From Deltaproteobacteria bacterium (GTDB lineage Bacteria; Desulfobacterota; Desulfobacteria; Desulfobacterales; JAUVKB01): DNA of 6,154 nucleotides. The first letter of the stretch is position 1. The number at the start of each line of letters is the position of its first letter. This document shows, in pieces, positions 5,369 through 6,154 of the stretch. The DNA lies in NCBI GenBank assembly GCA_030596405.1, contig JAUVKB010000135.1, forward strand, positions 1 through 6,154, read 5' to 3'. The translations under genes and the position numbers were made by a program. The notes beneath the pieces are model-generated. The model saw only the letters and a program-made list of their open reading frames with translations. It searched no databases and was not told where the DNA came from.

Positions 5369-6154
5369 ATGAGAATATTTTCTTGCAGTATTAGTAAAAC
5401 AAATAGATTGCTTGTTATATTTTTGCTTGCATTTGCAACAGTATTACCGTGTTTTGTTCAGGCTGAAGAAAAAACCGCCTTAAAAACTGTTGAGGCAACA
5501 GGAACAAGCAGAATAGATAATGAAAACATTGCATCAGCAAGGAATAATGCGATTTCAAACAGTCTGGCCTTTGCTGTTGAGTCGGCAGCTTCAGACCTTC
5601 TGTCTCTTGACTCATTGGTACAAAATTTTCAGACACTCAATAAAATTCTTTACAGTCACACAGATCAATTTATTCAGGGCTACAAAGTACTGGCGGAATC
5701 CATGTTTGAAAACAGATACCGGGTAATGGTACAGGCAACCGTTTCCGTTGACATGGTAGAGGAACAGTTGTCGAAATTTGGTATTCTAACATGCGAAAAG
5801 AGGATGCCGAGCATTCTGTTTCTCATTGTCGAACAAAATCTTGAAGAAATATCCCTTTTGTACTGGTGGGGAGAAAATATGGCTTTCTTTAAAACCGTTT
5901 CAGAAAAAGCCATGGCAAAAGCCATGATGGAAAAAGATTTTTCAGTAATTGATCATAGCGATATGGCTCAAAACCTATCGGTTGAGATTGTAAACGACAG
6001 GCCGTATCTAAACGACAATGATGCTGTTATGTTAGGCGCAGGCGTTAAGGCAGATGTGGTAATTGTCGGAAAATCTATTGCACAAAAAACTCTAAACACA
6101 TTGGGAACATATACAAGATCGTTTAAAGCAACGGTATCAGCACGAGCACTCAGG
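5369..6154 (+). CDS. Secreted protein with FlgT-N-like domain, 3' end cut by window
   Basis: The frame from ATG 5369 is open for 262 codons to the window edge. Residues 1-32 form a Sec signal peptide: a basic n-region, a hydrophobic core of about residues 14-26, and a VQA cleavage site before Glu33. Cys28 follows Pro and does not fit a lipobox, so a soluble periplasmic or exported protein is likely. Residues about 40-134 resemble the N-terminal domain of flagellar assembly protein T: TGTSRID, then a long helix from ASARNNAI, then QGYKVL and YRVMVQATVSVDMVE. Residues about 146-262 resemble the following FlgT/TolB-like alpha-beta domain: MPSILFLIVEQN, EKDFSVID and ADVVIVGKS. No flagellar gene is nearby, so a flagellar role is not supported by context. 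An in-frame TAA at 5363-5365 makes ATG 5369 the first possible ATG. The ribosome site is poor: AAAGGA lies about 13 bases upstream and AAGG only 1 base away. Confidence 0.75.
   Translation, partial: MRIFSCSISKTNRLLVIFLLAFATVLPCFVQAEEKTALKTVEATGTSRIDNENIASARNNAISNSLAFAVESAASDLLSLDSLVQNFQTLNKILYSHTDQFIQGYKVLAESMFENRYRVMVQATVSVDMVEEQLSKFGILTCEKRMPSILFLIVEQNLEEISLLYWWGENMAFFKTVSEKAMAKAMMEKDFSVIDHSDMAQNLSVEIVNDRPYLNDNDAVMLGAGVKADVVIVGKSIAQKTLNTLGTYTRSFKATVSARALR

Noticed and set aside
5415..5925. Two minus-strand frames and one plus-strand frame within the secreted-protein gene
   Set aside because: The signal-peptide-bearing frame starting at 5369 stays open to the window edge and shows coherent domain structure. 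The others overlap it without support.

Overview
The window looks like chromosomal DNA of a Gram-negative, moderately AT-rich bacterium. The best guess is a member of the Desulfobacterota (formerly Deltaproteobacteria). This rests on my impression of the IHF-type protein, with its VVTFKCSG C-terminal stretch, and of the secreted FlgT-N-like protein. It is inference from family resemblance, not a database result. No phage, transposon, CRISPR, tRNA or rRNA signature is visible.

Layout. (1) Positions 1-3211, minus strand: one uninterrupted reading frame of 1070 codons, open at the window's left edge. It is RecC, the Chi-recognising subunit of RecBCD, and probably lacks only its last few dozen residues. 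(2) Positions 3212-3596: a very AT-rich divergent intergenic region. It holds a candidate recC promoter overlapped by an 8-bp inverted repeat, a rightward promoter with perfect TTGACA and TATAAT hexamers (15-bp spacer), and a one-mismatch IHF-consensus site in the leader. (3) Positions 3597-3722: a 41-codon gene for a charged coiled-coil microprotein with a good ribosome binding site. (4) Positions 3750-4031: a 93-aa IHF/HU-family DNA-bending protein, IhfA-like, 27 bp behind the microprotein and probably in its transcript. (5) Positions 4032-4322: a 291-bp gap with palindromes and a 10-bp direct repeat. (6) Positions 4323-5303: a complete trans-polyprenyl diphosphate synthase, IspB-like. (7) From 5369 to the right edge: a secreted protein with an FlgT-N-like domain, cut by the window end.

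How they fit. RecC and IHF both act on chromosomal DNA, in double-strand-break repair and DNA bending respectively, but they are divergently arranged and nothing shows that they work together. The prenyl synthase supplies the isoprenoid tail of the respiratory quinone. The secreted protein follows it after 65 bp with no visible terminator, so co-transcription is possible, but no functional link is evident.

Most of the window is ordinary housekeeping content and I do not see a convincing new multi-gene system. The items most worth a second look are the 41-aa coiled-coil protein in front of the IHF gene, the substitutions in RecC at positions known in E. coli to read Chi, and the regulatory architecture of the recC/microprotein divergent region.
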